Under the pieces are notes generated by a model. That model was not told the DNA's origin. It made no database searches and worked only from the letters and a program-made list of their open reading frames with translations. From Affinirhizobium straminoryzae (GTDB lineage: Bacteria > Pseudomonadota > Alphaproteobacteria > Rhizobiales > Rhizobiaceae), in assembly GCF_007004135.1 (NCBI RefSeq), contig NZ_VJMG01000055.1, positions 1 through 64,000 of the forward strand: 64,000 bases of DNA, given 5' to 3'. Made by a program: the position numbers and the translations under genes. Shown piece after piece: positions 45,220 to 55,962 of the stretch (position 1 is the first letter of the stretch; every line of letters starts with the position of its first letter).

Positions 45220-46323
45220 ATGAGTACCGCTTCCGTACCCTTGCCCAACTGGATCACCTACGGGTTGATGCCGCTCCTCAACCTGCTGGTCGCCTTCTTC
45301 ATCTCCGGGCTCGTGGTCTGGTGGATCGGCGAGGATCCCTTGGCTGCGCTGAAGCTTCTGATCGAAGGCTCGCTCGGACGCGGCGATGCGATCGGCTTCA
45401 CGCTGTTCTATGCCACCAGCTTCATCTTCACCGGCCTGTCGGTGGCGGTCGCCTTCCATGCCGGCCTGTTCAACATCGGCTCGGAAGGTCAGGCCTATCT
45501 CGGCGGTCTCGGCGCGGCGCTGGTCGCGCTTGCGCTCGATCGCTACGTGCCCTGGTATGTGACGATGCCGTTTGCCGTGATCGGCGCAGCCCTGTTCGGT
45601 GCCGCCTGGGCCTTCATTCCGGCCTGGCTGCAGGCCAAACGCGGCAGCCATGTCGTCATCACCACCATCATGTTCAACTTCATCGGCGCAGCGCTGATGG
45701 TCTACCTGCTGGTCAACGTGCTGATCGTGCCGGGCAAGATGGCGCCGGAAACGCGCACCTTCTTGCCTGGCGGACAGTTGCCGAAGCTCGACTGGCTGAT
45801 GGCCTGGTTCGGCCTGAAGCTCGGGCCGGCGCCCTTCAACGTCTCCTTCCTGATCGCGCTGGTCATGGCCTTTCTTGTCTGGGTGCTGATCTGGCGCACC
45901 AAGCTCGGCTATGAGATGCGCACGCTCGGCATCAGCCCCTCTGCTGCGATCTATGCCGGTATTCCCTATGGGCGTACCGTCATCATCGCCATGCTGATCT
46001 CCGGGGGGCTGGCCGGCATGATGGCGCTGAACCCGGTGATGGGCGCCTCTGCCCGCCTGCAGGTGGAGTTCGTCGGCGGCGCGGGCTTCGTCGGCATCGC
46101 CGTTTCGCTGATGGGGCGCAGCCATCCGCTCGGCATCGTGCTGGCCGCCCTTCTGTTCGGCATTCTCTACCAGGGCGGTGCCGATCTCTCCTTTGAAATG
46201 CCCAACATCACCCGCGAGATGATCGTGGTGATCCAGGGTCTGGTGATCCTGTTTGCCGGCGCGCTGGAATACATGTTCCGGCCGGCCATGGTGCACCTGT
46301 ACCAGCGTCTGAAACGGGCCTGA
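45220..46323 (+). CDS. nucleoside ABC transporter permease 1
   Basis: A 367-residue inner-membrane protein of the BPD/branched-chain type with about nine to ten helices. Features are NIGSEGQAYLGGLGAAL and KRGSHVVITTIMFNFIGAAL, as in other nucleoside permeases of this group. GAGGACG lies about 9 nt before ATG 45220. It lies 13 bp after the ATPase gene and pairs with the next permease. Confidence 0.92.
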   Translation: MSTASVPLPNWITYGLMPLLNLLVAFFISGLVVWWIGEDPLAALKLLIEGSLGRGDAIGFTLFYATSFIFTGLSVAVAFHAGLFNIGSEGQAYLGGLGAALVALALDRYVPWYVTMPFAVIGAALFGAAWAFIPAWLQAKRGSHVVITTIMFNFIGAALMVYLLVNVLIVPGKMAPETRTFLPGGQLPKLDWLMAWFGLKLGPAPFNVSFLIALVMAFLVWVLIWRTKLGYEMRTLGISPSAAIYAGIPYGRTVIIAMLISGGLAGMMALNPVMGASARLQVEFVGGAGFVGIAVSLMGRSHPLGIVLAALLFGILYQGGADLSFEMPNITREMIVVIQGLVILFAGALEYMFRPAMVHLYQRLKRA

Positions 46324-46333
46324 GGAGCAAGAG

Positions 46334-47305
46334 ATGGAATTCTACGATATCGTCGTCAGCATTCTCGGCTCGACCATTCGCCTGTCGATCCCGCTGCTGT
46401 TCACCGCGCTGGCCGGCCTCTTCACCGAGCGTGCCGGGGTCTTCGACATCGGGCTGGAGGGCAAGATGCTGGCGGCTGCCTTTGCATCCGCCTGCGTCGC
46501 CTATGTCACCGGCAATGCCTGGCTTGGCCTTCTCGGCGGCATCGGGGTGTCGATCCTGTTCTCGCTGATCCACGGTTTTGCCTCGATCACCAATCGCGGC
46601 AACCAGATCGTCTCCGGTGTGGCGCTGAACTTCGTGGCGGCCGGTCTCACCGTCGTTCTCGGCCAGGCCTGGTTCGGGCAGGGAGGACGTACTCCCCAGA
46701 TCTCCGGCGAGGCGCGCTTCTCGCCGATCACGCTGCCCTTTGTCGATGCCATGCGCGACGTGCCCTTCATCGGGCCGCTCTATGTGCATGTCATCTCCGG
46801 CAACAACATCCTGACCTATCTCGCCTTCCTCGCCGTACCGATCACCTGGTGGGTGCTGTTTCGCACCCGCTTCGGCCTTCGGCTGCGTGCGGTCGGCGAA
46901 AATCCGGGCGCGGTGGATACGGCCGGCATTTCCGTCACCTGGCTGCGCTACCGCGCCGTCATCGTGGCGGGCTTCCTCTGCGGCTTCTCCGGTGCCTATC
47001 TGTCGATTGCCCAGTCGGCCGCCTTCATCAAGGACATGTCGGCCGGCAAGGGCTATATCGCGCTCGCCGCCCTGATCTTTGCCAAGTGGAAGCCGGTGCC
47101 GGTGATGTTTGCCTGCCTGCTGTTCGGCTTCCTCGATGCCTTCGCCAATTTCATGCAGGGCAAGGCGGTGCCGGGAATCGGCGAAGTGCCGGTTCAGATC
47201 TTCCAGGCGCTGCCCTATATCCTCACCTGCATCCTGCTGGCCGGGTTCATCGGCGTCGCCCACCCGCCCAAGGCCGGCGGCGTGCCCTATACGAAGGAAC
47301 GTTGA
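46334..47305 (+). CDS. nucleoside ABC transporter permease 2
   Basis: A 323-residue permease with about eight helices and family motifs ERAGVFDIGLEGKMLAAAF and GNQIVSGVALNFVAAGL. It forms the channel with permease 1. GAGGAGCAAGAG before the ATG is a strong ribosome site. cdd starts two bases after its stop. Confidence 0.93.
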   Translation: MEFYDIVVSILGSTIRLSIPLLFTALAGLFTERAGVFDIGLEGKMLAAAFASACVAYVTGNAWLGLLGGIGVSILFSLIHGFASITNRGNQIVSGVALNFVAAGLTVVLGQAWFGQGGRTPQISGEARFSPITLPFVDAMRDVPFIGPLYVHVISGNNILTYLAFLAVPITWWVLFRTRFGLRLRAVGENPGAVDTAGISVTWLRYRAVIVAGFLCGFSGAYLSIAQSAAFIKDMSAGKGYIALAALIFAKWKPVPVMFACLLFGFLDAFANFMQGKAVPGIGEVPVQIFQALPYILTCILLAGFIGVAHPPKAGGVPYTKER

Positions 47306-47307
47306 TC

Positions 47308-47700
47308 ATGGCGCAAGACCTGTTCGAGGCGGCCCGCGCGGCAATGGGAAGGGCCTATGCGCCCTATTCCAAGTTCCCGGTCGGTGCAGCCATCCGCGCC
47401 GATGACGGCAAGATCTATCTCGGCGCCAATGTCGAGAACCTGTCCTTCCCGCAGGGCTGGTGCGCCGAACCGACCGCCATCGGCAACATGGTGATGGGCG
47501 GTGGCCGCAAGATCGTCGAGATCGCGGTGATTGCCGAGAAACTGGCCTGCTGCCCGCCCTGCGGCGGCTGCCGCCAGAAGATCGCCGAATTCGCGGGCCC
47601 CGACACCCGCGTCTACCTCTGCGACGAGGTCGGCGTGCAGAAGACGCTGACCATGGACGAACTTCTGCCCTTCTCCTTCCAGACGGATGTAATCGGATGA
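47308..47700 (+). CDS. cdd: cytidine deaminase
   Basis: A 130-residue zinc enzyme turning cytidine and deoxycytidine into uridine and deoxyuridine. The zinc and catalytic residues are in CAEPTAIGN (C52, E54) and PPCGGCRQ (C85, C88). It is the short tetrameric form. Starts two bases after permease 2 and overlaps the PNP gene by four bases (ATGA), so import and deamination are coupled. Confidence 0.95.
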   Translation: MAQDLFEAARAAMGRAYAPYSKFPVGAAIRADDGKIYLGANVENLSFPQGWCAEPTAIGNMVMGGGRKIVEIAVIAEKLACCPPCGGCRQKIAEFAGPDTRVYLCDEVGVQKTLTMDELLPFSFQTDVIG

Positions 47701-48500
47701 AGTCCGTCATCGATCTGCTGGTGGACCGGCTAGGCGGCCTGATGCCGCGTCATGCCATCGTGCTGGGCTCGGGCCTTGGTTCGCTGGTGGCGGAGGTCGA
47801 GAAGCCTGTGCGGATTTCCTACGGCGAACTGCCCGGCTTTCCGGCAAGCGGCGTCACCGGCCATGCGGGCGAGCTCGTGGCCGGTTTTCTCAGCCGCCAT
47901 CCTGTCATCATGCTGTCCGGCCGTGCGCACTACTACGAACACGGCGATGCCTCGGCCATGCGCTTTCCCATCGAGGTGCTGCAGGGGATTGGTGTTCAGG
48001 CGCTGATCCTTACCAATTCCGCAGGGTCACTGAAGGACGACATGCCGCCCGGTTCGGTGATGCAGATCGCCGATCACATCAACTATTCCGGCATGAACCC
48101 GCTGATCGGCGAAAGCGGCGACCGGCGTTTTGTCGGCATGACCAGCGCCTATGATGCGGGCCTCGCACTTGCCATCCGCAATGCCTCGATCCGCACCGCC
48201 ACGCCCCTTTATTCCGGCGTCTACATGTGGTTCTCCGGCCCGAGCTTCGAAACGCCGGCAGAAATCCGCATGGCGCGCATTCTGGGCGCCGATGCGGTCG
48301 GCATGTCCACCGTGCCGGAGGTGATCCTCGCCCGCTATGTCGGACTGAAGGTCGCCGCCTGCTCGGTCATTACCAATTTCGGCGCCGGCATGACCGGGGC
48401 GGAATTGTCGCACGAGGAGACGAAGGAAATGGCGCCGCTGGGCGGTCGCCGCCTCGCCACCATTCTCAAGGACCTGTTCGCGCAGGACACCATTGCCTGA
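47697..48500 (+). CDS. purine nucleoside phosphorylase
   Basis: A 267-residue trimeric-type (PunA/DeoD-like) phosphorylase releasing purine base and (deoxy)ribose 1-phosphate. GSGLGSLV near residues 24-31 binds phosphate, FPASGVTGHAGELV and VYMWFSGPSFETPAEIR carry the active-site histidine and nucleoside-binding residues, and VITNFGAGM the conserved asparagine. The ATG overlaps cdd. A 123-bp gap follows before deoC. Confidence 0.94.
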   Translation: MKSVIDLLVDRLGGLMPRHAIVLGSGLGSLVAEVEKPVRISYGELPGFPASGVTGHAGELVAGFLSRHPVIMLSGRAHYYEHGDASAMRFPIEVLQGIGVQALILTNSAGSLKDDMPPGSVMQIADHINYSGMNPLIGESGDRRFVGMTSAYDAGLALAIRNASIRTATPLYSGVYMWFSGPSFETPAEIRMARILGADAVGMSTVPEVILARYVGLKVAACSVITNFGAGMTGAELSHEETKEMAPLGGRRLATILKDLFAQDTIA

Positions 48501-48623
48501 CAGGCCGTTCGATCGAACCCGTGCCGCCCGGTCAAGCTTGCCGGGCGGCCGGTCCTTCCTGTCTTGCGTCTAATCGATTGAAGGATAATGATGCACACTC
48601 CGAAAAAGCCGGGAGGTAAGCCC

Positions 48624-49394
48624 ATGGAACTGTTGAGCCCGCGCGAGGCGGCTGCGTTCGCACTGTCGCTGCTGGACCTGACGAACCTGCGTGACGATTG
48701 CGATGCCGCCGCAATCGCGGCCTTGTGCGCCCGTGCGCAGACGCCGAACGGCCATTCGGCCGCCATCTGCATCTGGCCGCGCTTCGTGGCGCAGGCACGC
48801 GGCATTCTCGGGTCGGATCATCCGGTGCGGATTGCCACTGTCGTCAACTTTCCGTCCGGCGATCTGCCGGTCGAGACCGTCGTCGCGGAAACCCGCCAGG
48901 CGATTGCCGATGGCGCCGACGAGATCGATCTCGTCATTCCCTACAAGGCCTTCCTCGCCGGCGATGAGGCGGCCGTCACAGCGATGGTCACTGCCGTGCG
49001 CGCCGCCTGCCCGGAGGCCTGCCTGAAGGTGATCCTCGAAACCGGCGAGATCCGCGACAGTGGCAAGATCCGCCGGGCATCCGAACTGGCGATCGAGGCC
49101 GGCGCCGATTTCATCAAGACCTCGACGGGCAAGGTCTCCGTCAACGCCACGCTCGAAGCGGCCGACATCATGCTGCAGGCGATCCGCGACAGCCGCAGGA
49201 AGGTGGGCTTCAAGCCGGCCGGCGGCATTTCCACGGTGGCGGATGCCGATCTCTACCTGCGGCTTGCCGAGACGATCATGGGCGCCAACTGGCTGATGCC
49301 CTCCACCTTCCGCTTCGGCGCGTCCAGCCTGCTGGACGATATCCTGAACGTGATTGCCGGCGCGCCCTCCAGCCGCGTGTCGAGCGGTTACTGA
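48624..49394 (+). CDS. deoC: deoxyribose-phosphate aldolase
   Basis: A 256-residue TIM-barrel enzyme splitting deoxyribose 5-phosphate to acetaldehyde and glyceraldehyde 3-phosphate. The Schiff-base lysine is in DFIKTSTGK, and [11 protein letters not shown] gives the second active-site lysine; [10 protein letters not shown] is also typical. GGGAGGT lies 8 nt before the ATG at 48624, which decides this start over 48588. deoA follows three bases after its stop. Confidence 0.95.
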   Translation: MELLSPREAAAFALSLLDLTNLRDDCDAAAIAALCARAQTPNGHSAAICIWPRFVAQARGILGSDHPVRIATVVNFPSGDLPVETVVAETRQAIADGADEIDLVIPYKAFLAGDEAAVTAMVTAVRAACPEACLKVILETGEIRDSGKIRRASELAIEAGADFIKTSTGKVSVNATLEAADIMLQAIRDSRRKVGFKPAGGISTVADADLYLRLAETIMGANWLMPSTFRFGASSLLDDILNVIAGAPSSRVSSGY

Positions 49395-49396
49395 GC

Positions 49397-50707
49397 ATGA
49401 TCCCGCAGGAGGTCATCCGCCGCAAGCGCGACGGGGTGGAACTGTCGCCCGCGGAAATTGCCGGCTTCATCGAAGGACTGACGGCGAATCGCATTTCCGA
49501 GGGGCAGGTGGCGGCCTTTGCCATGGCCACCTTCTTTCGCGGCATGACGCGCGCCGAAACCGTGGCGCTGACGCTTGCCATGCGCGACAGCGGCGACGTT
49601 CTCTCCTGGGCGGAGATCGGCCGTCCGGTCGGCGACAAGCATTCGACCGGCGGCATCGGCGACAATGTCTCGTTGATGCTGGCGCCGATCGTCGCTGCCT
49701 GCGGGTTGGCGGTGCCGATGATTTCCGGCCGCGGCCTCGGCCATACGGGCGGTACGCTGGACAAGCTGGAAGCGATTCCCGGCTATGATGTGGCGCCTTC
49801 GGAAGCGCAGTTTCGCCGGGTGGTCCGCGAGGCGGGGGCTGCGATCATTGGCCAGACGGGCGATCTCGCGCCGGCCGACCGGCGCCTGTATGCGATCCGC
49901 GACGTCACGGCGACGGTCGAATCCATTCCGCTGATCACCGCCTCGATCCTCTCGAAGAAACTCGCCGCCGGGCTTGAAACGCTGGTTCTCGACGTGAAGT
50001 TCGGCAATGGCGCCTTCATGCAGGGCGTCGAGGAGGCCGAGGCGCTGGCCCGCTCGCTGGTCGAGGTGGCGAACGGGGCAGGGGTGAAGACCTCGGCCCT
50101 GCTGACCGACATGAACGAGCCGCTGGCGGATGCCGCCGGCAATGCGGTCGAGATCGCCCACGCCGTCGATTTCCTCGCGGGCCGCAAGGGCGGAACCCGC
50201 ATCGAGGCGGTCACATTGGCCTTTGCCGCGGAAATGCTGCTGCAGGCCGGCCTCGTTTCCACCCTCACCGAGGGGCAGGAGAAGGCAACAGCGGCGCTTG
50301 CCTCCGGCCGTGCGCTGGAGCATTTCGGCCGCATGGTGCATCTGCTGGGCGGCCCGGCCGATTTCGTCGAACGCTTTGCCACCTATCTTCCGGCAGCACC
50401 CGTCATCCGTCCGGTGCCTGCGCCGGACAGCGGCATCCTGGCGGCCACCGATGCGCGCGGCATCGGCCTTGCCGTGGTGGAACTCGGCGGGGGACGGCGG
50501 CTTGCCAGCGATGGCATCGATCACCGCGTCGGCTTCGATCGTATCCTGCCGCTCGGCACCCGTGTCGAAAGGGGCGATCCGATCGCCTTTGTGCATGCCG
50601 CGGATGCGGCTCAGGCGGAAAAGGCCGTGGCCAGCATGGCTGCGCTTTACCGCATCACGGATCAGGCACCTGTGGCGCGGCCGGTCATCCTCAAGCGCAT
50701 CGGCTGA
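49397..50707 (+). CDS. deoA: thymidine phosphorylase
   Basis: A 436-residue enzyme splitting thymidine and deoxyuridine with phosphate. [15 protein letters not shown] and the signature [16 protein letters not shown] are intact, and the alpha and alpha/beta domains have the usual length. It closes the plus-strand half of the nucleoside cluster and ends at a two-way terminator facing upp. Confidence 0.96.
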   Translation: MIPQEVIRRKRDGVELSPAEIAGFIEGLTANRISEGQVAAFAMATFFRGMTRAETVALTLAMRDSGDVLSWAEIGRPVGDKHSTGGIGDNVSLMLAPIVAACGLAVPMISGRGLGHTGGTLDKLEAIPGYDVAPSEAQFRRVVREAGAAIIGQTGDLAPADRRLYAIRDVTATVESIPLITASILSKKLAAGLETLVLDVKFGNGAFMQGVEEAEALARSLVEVANGAGVKTSALLTDMNEPLADAAGNAVEIAHAVDFLAGRKGGTRIEAVTLAFAAEMLLQAGLVSTLTEGQEKATAALASGRALEHFGRMVHLLGGPADFVERFATYLPAAPVIRPVPAPDSGILAATDARGIGLAVVELGGGRRLASDGIDHRVGFDRILPLGTRVERGDPIAFVHAADAAQAEKAVASMAALYRITDQAPVARPVILKRIG

Positions 50708-50736
50708 GGGCTGCGTGCTCTGTTTCGGCCATGAAA

Positions 50737-50767
50737 AATGCCCGCGACCATCCGGTCTGCGGGCATT
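50737..50767. terminator. bidirectional terminator between deoA and upp
   Basis: A 9-bp stem (AATGCCCGC 50737-50745 with GCGGGCATT 50759-50767), 13-nt loop; the minus-strand side runs into TTTTT, so it is strongest for upp. Confidence 0.8.
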
Positions 50768-50791
50768 GTTCAATCCATAGGGCGCCGAGGC

Positions 50792-51421
50792 TTACTTGGT
50801 GCCGTACATGCGGTCGCCGGCATCGCCGAGGCCGGGCATGATATAGCCCTTCTCGTTGAGATGGCTGTCGATGGAGGCCGTGAAGATCGGCACGTCCGGA
50901 TGGGCGGCCTGGAAATTCTTGATGCCTTCCGGAGCGGCGAGCAGGCAGAGGAAGCGGATGTTCTTTGCGCCGCGTTCCTTCAGCTTTTCGATCGCGGCAA
51001 TCGAGGAATTGCCGGTGGCCAGCATCGGGTCGACGACGATCACGAGGCGCTCCGAGAGCGCATCCGGCGCCTTGAAGTAATATTCGACCGCCTGCAGCGT
51101 CTCATGGTCGCGGTAGACGCCGACATGGGCGACGCGCGCGGCCGGAACCAGTTCCAGCATGCCTTCCAGCAGGCCGTTGCCGGCGCGCAGGATCGACGCG
51201 AAGACCAGCTTCTTGCCTTCCAGGATCGGCGACTGCATCTCGGTCAGCGGCGTCTCGATCGTCTCCATGGTCAGTTCGAGATCGCGGGTGACCTCGTAGC
51301 AGAGCAGGGTGGAAATTTCGCGCAGCAGCCGGCGGAAGCTCGATGTCGAGGTTTCCTTGCGGCGCATGATGGTGAGCTTGTGCTGCACAAGCGGGTGATT
51401 GATGACTGTTACGCCGTCCAT
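50792..51421 (-). CDS. upp: uracil phosphoribosyltransferase
   Basis: A 209-residue enzyme joining uracil and PRPP to UMP. The PRPP motif [10 protein letters not shown] and the C-terminal uracil-binding region [12 protein letters not shown] are present, and the length is standard. GAAGG lies a few bases before the ATG at 51421; the open frame to 51475 is an unlikely extension. It takes up the uracil released by deoA and psuG. Convergent with deoA. Confidence 0.95.
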   Translation of the reverse strand: MDGVTVINHPLVQHKLTIMRRKETSTSSFRRLLREISTLLCYEVTRDLELTMETIETPLTEMQSPILEGKKLVFASILRAGNGLLEGMLELVPAARVAHVGVYRDHETLQAVEYYFKAPDALSERLVIVVDPMLATGNSSIAAIEKLKERGAKNIRFLCLLAAPEGIKNFQAAHPDVPIFTASIDSHLNEKGYIMPGLGDAGDRMYGTK

Positions 51422-51499
51422 GGGAAGCTGCCTTCGTCCTTCTTCTTGTGTGTTCTCTTGTGATCTTTCTTTCATGGAAAGGCGGACAACCGCAAGCGT

Positions 51500-52513
51500 T
51501 CACCGCAGGTTTGGTGCATCTTCCCCAGCCGGCTGTACCGATTCATCGAAGCGAGCAAGCAGCCGGCCCCGCGTTTCCTCGTCCACGAAGGCACATTCCA
51601 GCGCCGTGCGCGTCATCGCGTTGATCTCAGCCGTGCCGAAACCCATCACGCCGGCAGCGATCTCGTATTCGCGGGAAAGGGAGGTGCGGAAGAAGGGCGG
51701 ATCGTCGGAATTGAGGCAGACGCGCACGCCGGCCTCCCGCAGGCGGCGCAAGGGATGGCTCTCGAAATCGGGATAGACGGCAAGCGCAATGTTGGAGCCG
51801 GGGCAGACTTCCAGCACCACGCCGGTTTCGGCAAGCCTTGCGACCAGTGCTGCGTCCTCGATGGCGCGCACGCCATGGCCGATGCGCGAGGGCCGCACGA
51901 GATCGAGCGCGTCGGTGACACTGAAGGCGCCGCAAACCTCACCCGCATGGATCGTCAGGCCAAGGCCCGCATCGCGGGCGATGTCGAAGGCCCGCGCATA
52001 ATCGGCCACCCGGCCCATGCGTTCCTCGCCGGCCATGTTGAAGCCGGTGACCAGCGGATTATGGCTGCGCGCCGCGTATTCTGCGGCGGCGACTACCCGC
52101 TCCGGCCCGAAATGCCGCTCGCCCGTCACGATGATGCGGGCCTCGATGCCGGTCTTCTCGCGGGCCGACAGGATGCCGTCGGTGATGCCGGCGAGATAGG
52201 CGTCGGCACCAAGACCGATGCGGTCGCCATGGTCGGGCGAAACGATGATCTCGCTGTAGATCGTGTTGATCGCGGCCAGGTCCAGCAGGTAGCTTTCCGT
52301 CAGCAGCGCATAGTCGTCCTCGGTGCGAAACAGCGCGGCGACCCGGTCATAGGCCTGAATGAATTCGGCAAAGTCGTGCCAGGCATAGCCGTCGCCGGCC
52401 ATGAAGCCGGAGGGATCGACACCGTATTTCTCGGCCTGCCGCAGCGCCAGCGCCGGCGGCGCTGCACCTTCGATATGGCAGTGGATCTCGGCCTTCAGCA
52501 GATGCGTCGTCAC
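51500..52513 (-). CDS. add: adenosine deaminase
   Basis: A 337-residue zinc amidohydrolase turning adenosine to inosine. Metal ligands and catalytic residues are in HCHIEGA (H11, H13), [16 protein letters not shown] and NSDDPPFF. The start codon is GTG at 52513, which overlaps the deoB stop by four bases (GTGA). It supplies inosine to the purine phosphorylase encoded on the other strand. Confidence 0.93.
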   Translation of the reverse strand: MTTHLLKAEIHCHIEGAAPPALALRQAEKYGVDPSGFMAGDGYAWHDFAEFIQAYDRVAALFRTEDDYALLTESYLLDLAAINTIYSEIIVSPDHGDRIGLGADAYLAGITDGILSAREKTGIEARIIVTGERHFGPERVVAAAEYAARSHNPLVTGFNMAGEERMGRVADYARAFDIARDAGLGLTIHAGEVCGAFSVTDALDLVRPSRIGHGVRAIEDAALVARLAETGVVLEVCPGSNIALAVYPDFESHPLRRLREAGVRVCLNSDDPPFFRTSLSREYEIAAGVMGFGTAEINAMTRTALECAFVDEETRGRLLARFDESVQPAGEDAPNLR

Positions 52514-53730
52514 AGGAAGCTCCGTCCATGGCGGCCGGGCGCAATGCCGAGATGGGCCGCAACTGTTTCGCCGATATCGGCATAGGTATTGCGAATACCG
52601 ACCATGCGGGCCGCGATGCCCGGACCATAGGCCATGATCGGCACGCGCTCGCGGGTGTGGTCGGTGCCGCGCCAGGTCGGGTCGCAGCCGTGGTCGGCGG
52701 TCAGGATCATCAGGTCGCCCGGCTTCATGCGTCGGTGCACGTCGAGAAGCCGCTTGTCGAGTGCTTCGAGTGCCGCCGCATAGCCCGGCACGTCGCGGCG
52801 ATGGCCGTAGAGCATGTCGAAATCGACGAAATTGGTGAAGACCAGATCGCCATCCTGAGCCGTCTCGATGGCGGCGAGCGTCGCATCCATCAGCGCCTCG
52901 TTGCCGTTCGCCTTGATGACCCGGGAGACGCCCTGATGGGCGAAGATGTCGCCGATCTTGCCGACCGCATGCACGGTGCGGCCCGCCTCCACCAGACGGT
53001 CGAGCAGCGTCGGCTCCGGCGGCAGCACGGAAAAGTCGCGGCGGTTGCCGGTGCGCTCGAAGGTGTCGGCGGTTTCGCCGAGGAAGGGGCGGGCAATCAC
53101 GCGGCCGATGTTCAAGGGATCGATCAGCCGGCGCACGCTTTCGCAAAGCGCGATCAACCGGTCGAGCCCGAAATGGGTCTCATGCGCGGCGATCTGGAAG
53201 ACGGAATCGGTCGAGGTGTAGCAGATCGGCTTGCCGGAGCGGATATGCTCCTCGCCGAGGCGGGCAATGATCTCCGTGCCGGAGGCATGGCAGTTGCCGA
53301 GGATGCCCGGCAGGTCGTTCTCGCGGCAGATCGCCTCCACCAGTTCGGGCGGAAAGGCCTCGCCTTCCGCGGAAAAATACCCCCAGTCGAACATCACGGG
53401 GGTACCCGCGATTTCCCAGTGGCCCGACGGCGTATCCTTGCCGCGCGACACTTCGCTTGCCGCACCATGCAGGCCGAAAACGCGCTCCGGCATCGGCATG
53501 CCGGCCGGCAGATCGCCGCTGGCGAGCCTTGCCACATGCACGAGGCCAAGCGCCGACATGTTGGGCAGCTTCAGCGGCCCCTTGCGCAGACCGGCACGAT
53601 CGGCGGCCCCGGCGGCACAGAATTCGGCGATATGGCCGAGCGTGTTGGCGCCGAGGTCGTTATAGCGTTCGGCATCCGGGGCGCCGCCAATGCCGAAGGA
53701 ATCGAGTACGAAAAGGAAGGCGCGTGCCAT
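52510..53730 (-). CDS. deoB: phosphopentomutase
   Basis: A 406-residue alkaline-phosphatase-superfamily enzyme moving phosphate between C1 and C5 of ribose or deoxyribose. D10 in VLDSFGIG is a metal ligand; [11 protein letters not shown] holds the phosphorylated threonine, and [18 protein letters not shown] the C-terminal metal site. It links the phosphorylases to deoC. First gene of the deoB-add set. Confidence 0.95.
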   Translation of the reverse strand: MARAFLFVLDSFGIGGAPDAERYNDLGANTLGHIAEFCAAGAADRAGLRKGPLKLPNMSALGLVHVARLASGDLPAGMPMPERVFGLHGAASEVSRGKDTPSGHWEIAGTPVMFDWGYFSAEGEAFPPELVEAICRENDLPGILGNCHASGTEIIARLGEEHIRSGKPICYTSTDSVFQIAAHETHFGLDRLIALCESVRRLIDPLNIGRVIARPFLGETADTFERTGNRRDFSVLPPEPTLLDRLVEAGRTVHAVGKIGDIFAHQGVSRVIKANGNEALMDATLAAIETAQDGDLVFTNFVDFDMLYGHRRDVPGYAAALEALDKRLLDVHRRMKPGDLMILTADHGCDPTWRGTDHTRERVPIMAYGPGIAARMVGIRNTYADIGETVAAHLGIAPGRHGRSFL

Positions 53731-53823
53731 CGTTCACCTGATCTGAAGGGCAGCCAAGCCCGACGCAAGGCGGCTGTCAAAGCCTCCCTCTTACAGTTCC
53801 AAGGGCGGATTGGCAAAGCCTGC

Positions 53824-54426
53824 TCAGCAGTCGCTGCAGGCGATGCTGTCGCCGACCCGCTGGCGATAGAAGAAGGTGCGGCTGATGGTGATGGTGCGCG
53901 TCTCGGTGGAGATGCCGGGCAGGAACATCAGCAGTTGATGTGGCACGGACAACTCGGCGCGCACCAGAAAGCTGTTGGCGGTCTTCAACTCGTCCGGCAC
54001 GTCGCTGACGCTGGTGCCCACGCCGTAGGGCCGGGTGCCATCCTGCTGCCATGACCACAGAACCCTGGGCGTGGCATTGGCATCCATGGCAATGCCGGTG
54101 ATCTTGAGGCTCACCGCATCGGCTTCCGTCCTGTAGGGAACGAAGATCGCCTCGGTCACATCCGGCATGGTCGCGAGAAAGGCCTTGTTGACGGAGGTCT
54201 GCTGCGTGACCAGATCGGCGATGGTGGAGGCCGAGCGGGTGGCGCGCTTGGCGACGCTGAGGCCCATCGTCAGCTCGAAGCAGGTGATGTAGAGCGAGAT
54301 CAGGATCGGCGCCAGAATGGCGAATTCCACCCCGCCGACGCCCTGCCGGTCGCGGAAAAACCGGCGAAGCGTCAGCATCAGGCCGCGCGGGCGGTGCTGT
54401 CTGTCGCGCGGTCTCTGCGGCCTCAT
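53824..54426 (-). CDS. TadE/TadG-like pilus pseudopilin
   Basis: A 200-residue protein with a short basic N-terminus, then the TadE-type signal GGVEFAILAPILISLYITCF (one membrane helix with glutamate after the cleavage-type glycine) and a periplasmic domain ending in a cysteine pair (IACSDC). Such minor pilins help assemble or prime Flp pili. It overlaps the next gene by four bases. Confidence 0.82.
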   Translation of the reverse strand: MRPQRPRDRQHRPRGLMLTLRRFFRDRQGVGGVEFAILAPILISLYITCFELTMGLSVAKRATRSASTIADLVTQQTSVNKAFLATMPDVTEAIFVPYRTEADAVSLKITGIAMDANATPRVLWSWQQDGTRPYGVGTSVSDVPDELKTANSFLVRAELSVPHQLLMFLPGISTETRTITISRTFFYRQRVGDSIACSDC

Positions 54427-55052
54427 GGATAATCCTCGTTCTGGAAGGCGGAGGTGGCCACGATCAGGAAATCGGTCGGCAGCGACCCGTCGGCCGGCCG
54501 GATATTGGTGATATAGGGGCGCACCAGATCGGTGATCACCTGCCAGCGATAATAGGCGCGCACCATGTTGATGGTCTTCGCCCCGCCCGGCGCATAGCGG
54601 AAGGCGGTGGCGTCAATATCCGCGTAAGGATCGCTCGATTGGCGGGGAATGGTCGTCGGAATGTCGGCGAAGCTGTTGAAGCTGCGCACATCGAGATAAA
54701 GCAGGCCGGAACTCGCGTCGTCGCCCGAGCAGTGGATCAGGATGGAGACCTCGTCGCAGAACGCCTGTCGGAACTGCGTGGCGTTCTTGTCTGTGGTCCG
54801 GTTCAGACCATAGGTGATGCGGCCCGTGCGCAGGTCGCGGGACAGCTTCTCCACCGCGTTGGCCACCAGTTGCTCGGCGGTATAGGCCACGAAGGTCTCG
54901 ATGATGGCAAAGACGATCAGGAAATAGGGTATGGCGAGGATGGCGAATTCGATCGCTGCCGCACCATCGCGTGCACGCCAGATTCGCCGCCAGGGGCGGG
55001 GCGGTGGCGCGGTGTCTGCGCTTGGCTTCTGATGATCGTCCACCTGTTGCAT
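54423..55052 (-). CDS. TadE-like pilus protein
   Basis: A 209-residue protein with a basic N-terminus (about 1-30), the processing-type motif GAAAIEFAILAIPYFLIVFA, one membrane helix and a periplasmic domain with two cysteines (FCDEVSILIHC). It is probably a minor Flp pilin cut by the prepilin peptidase CpaA. Divergent from the main pilus operon. Confidence 0.82.
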   Translation of the reverse strand: MQQVDDHQKPSADTAPPPRPWRRIWRARDGAAAIEFAILAIPYFLIVFAIIETFVAYTAEQLVANAVEKLSRDLRTGRITYGLNRTTDKNATQFRQAFCDEVSILIHCSGDDASSGLLYLDVRSFNSFADIPTTIPRQSSDPYADIDATAFRYAPGGAKTINMVRAYYRWQVITDLVRPYITNIRPADGSLPTDFLIVATSAFQNEDYP

Positions 55053-55193
55053 TGTCTTCGTCTGGGCCTGTCGTCAGGCTTCGACGCTAGGGTGATTGTC
55101 TTGACATTCCGTTGCGCCAGTCGGTCGATTTGCGCCAATCCGGAACAGCAGCCGGCGATGGCGGAAGAACTGGCTGCCATTTCGGGCGGCCGA

Positions 55194-55565
55194 CTAGTTG
55201 CCGGGCGGCTCGCAGGAGGGCGTGCAGGACAGAACGGTGCGCTCCGTCTGTCGGTAAACCCGCACCGTGTTGCCCTCGTCCGTCGAGACAAGGATGCGTT
55301 CGTCGGCAATCGCTTCGCCGCGGGCATCCAGAAGGACGAGATTGGTGGTGCCGAAGGCGCGACCCGTCAGAACGATGGTGGTGGGATCTGCGACCGTGGC
55401 GTCCGCGACATCCGCATTCCCGACAATCACCTTGGCCACGGGCCGATCGAGCTTCAGCACCCGCGCCTGGTTCATGTAGACACGCACAAAGGCGCCCGGC
55501 TCGGCGCCGTATGCTGCGGCCGAAGCGGCGAAGATGATCGGGAAAATCATGGCGCAGCGCAGCAT
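55194..55565 (-). CDS. stand-alone pilus/secretin N-terminal domain protein
   Basis: A 123-residue exported protein (signal peptide about 1-22, ending AAAYGAEP). The body matches the N-terminal domain that precedes secretin CpaC (VLKLDRPVAKVIVGNADVADA, then TNLVLLDARG). It ends with two cysteines (SCTPSCEPP). Being only this domain, it may help secretin assembly. ATG 55565 has AGG nearby; the upstream TTG at 55598 is less likely. Confidence 0.78.
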   Translation of the reverse strand: MLRCAMIFPIIFAASAAAYGAEPGAFVRVYMNQARVLKLDRPVAKVIVGNADVADATVADPTTIVLTGRAFGTTNLVLLDARGEAIADERILVSTDEGNTVRVYRQTERTVLSCTPSCEPPGN

Positions 55566-55962
55566 GATGGGCAGCCTGTTGCGGTCTCTGTTCAGCAATG
55601 AAGCATGGACGTTAATGCTGAATGAAGAGTGAACGTCCCGAAATTGCTCGATTTTCCATCTCGACCCGGTTCACGCTCCGAAAAGCATGGGACGCAAGCC
55701 GGGGTCAACTGTCGCGGATGTAGCAGAAAAAGCCTTGCAATGCAGGGTATCAGCCGCTTCCGGCGCCGGCGAGACAGATGGTTCAAATGCCACAGGTTCT
55801 GCTCGTCATCCGTTTACCGTGCAAGGCGACATTGGCCATTAACCAAATCCTAACCAGACATCTTAAGCCGATCGCAAGGCCCTGTCCGTAGTTTGCCCAT
55901 CAAGCGCACCGACGGATGCCGTCGTCGGCGTGGCTGAGAATGACCCGAACAAGGAGAGATGA
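55566..55962. other. 397-bp divergent region before pilA
   Basis: Carries the promoters of the secretin-domain gene (minus) and pilA (plus). It includes the CtrA-like site at 55839-55853 and several TTAA-rich words, an AT-rich island in GC-rich DNA. I see no protein gene in it. Confidence 0.5.
55839..55853 (+). promoter_or_regulatory. CtrA-like binding site upstream of pilA
   Basis: TTAA-N7-CTAA (TTAACC-AAATC-CTAACC), one mismatch from the CtrA full site TTAA-N7-TTAA, about 110 nt before the pilin start. CtrA controls pilA in Caulobacter and pilus genes in rhizobia. Confidence 0.42.
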
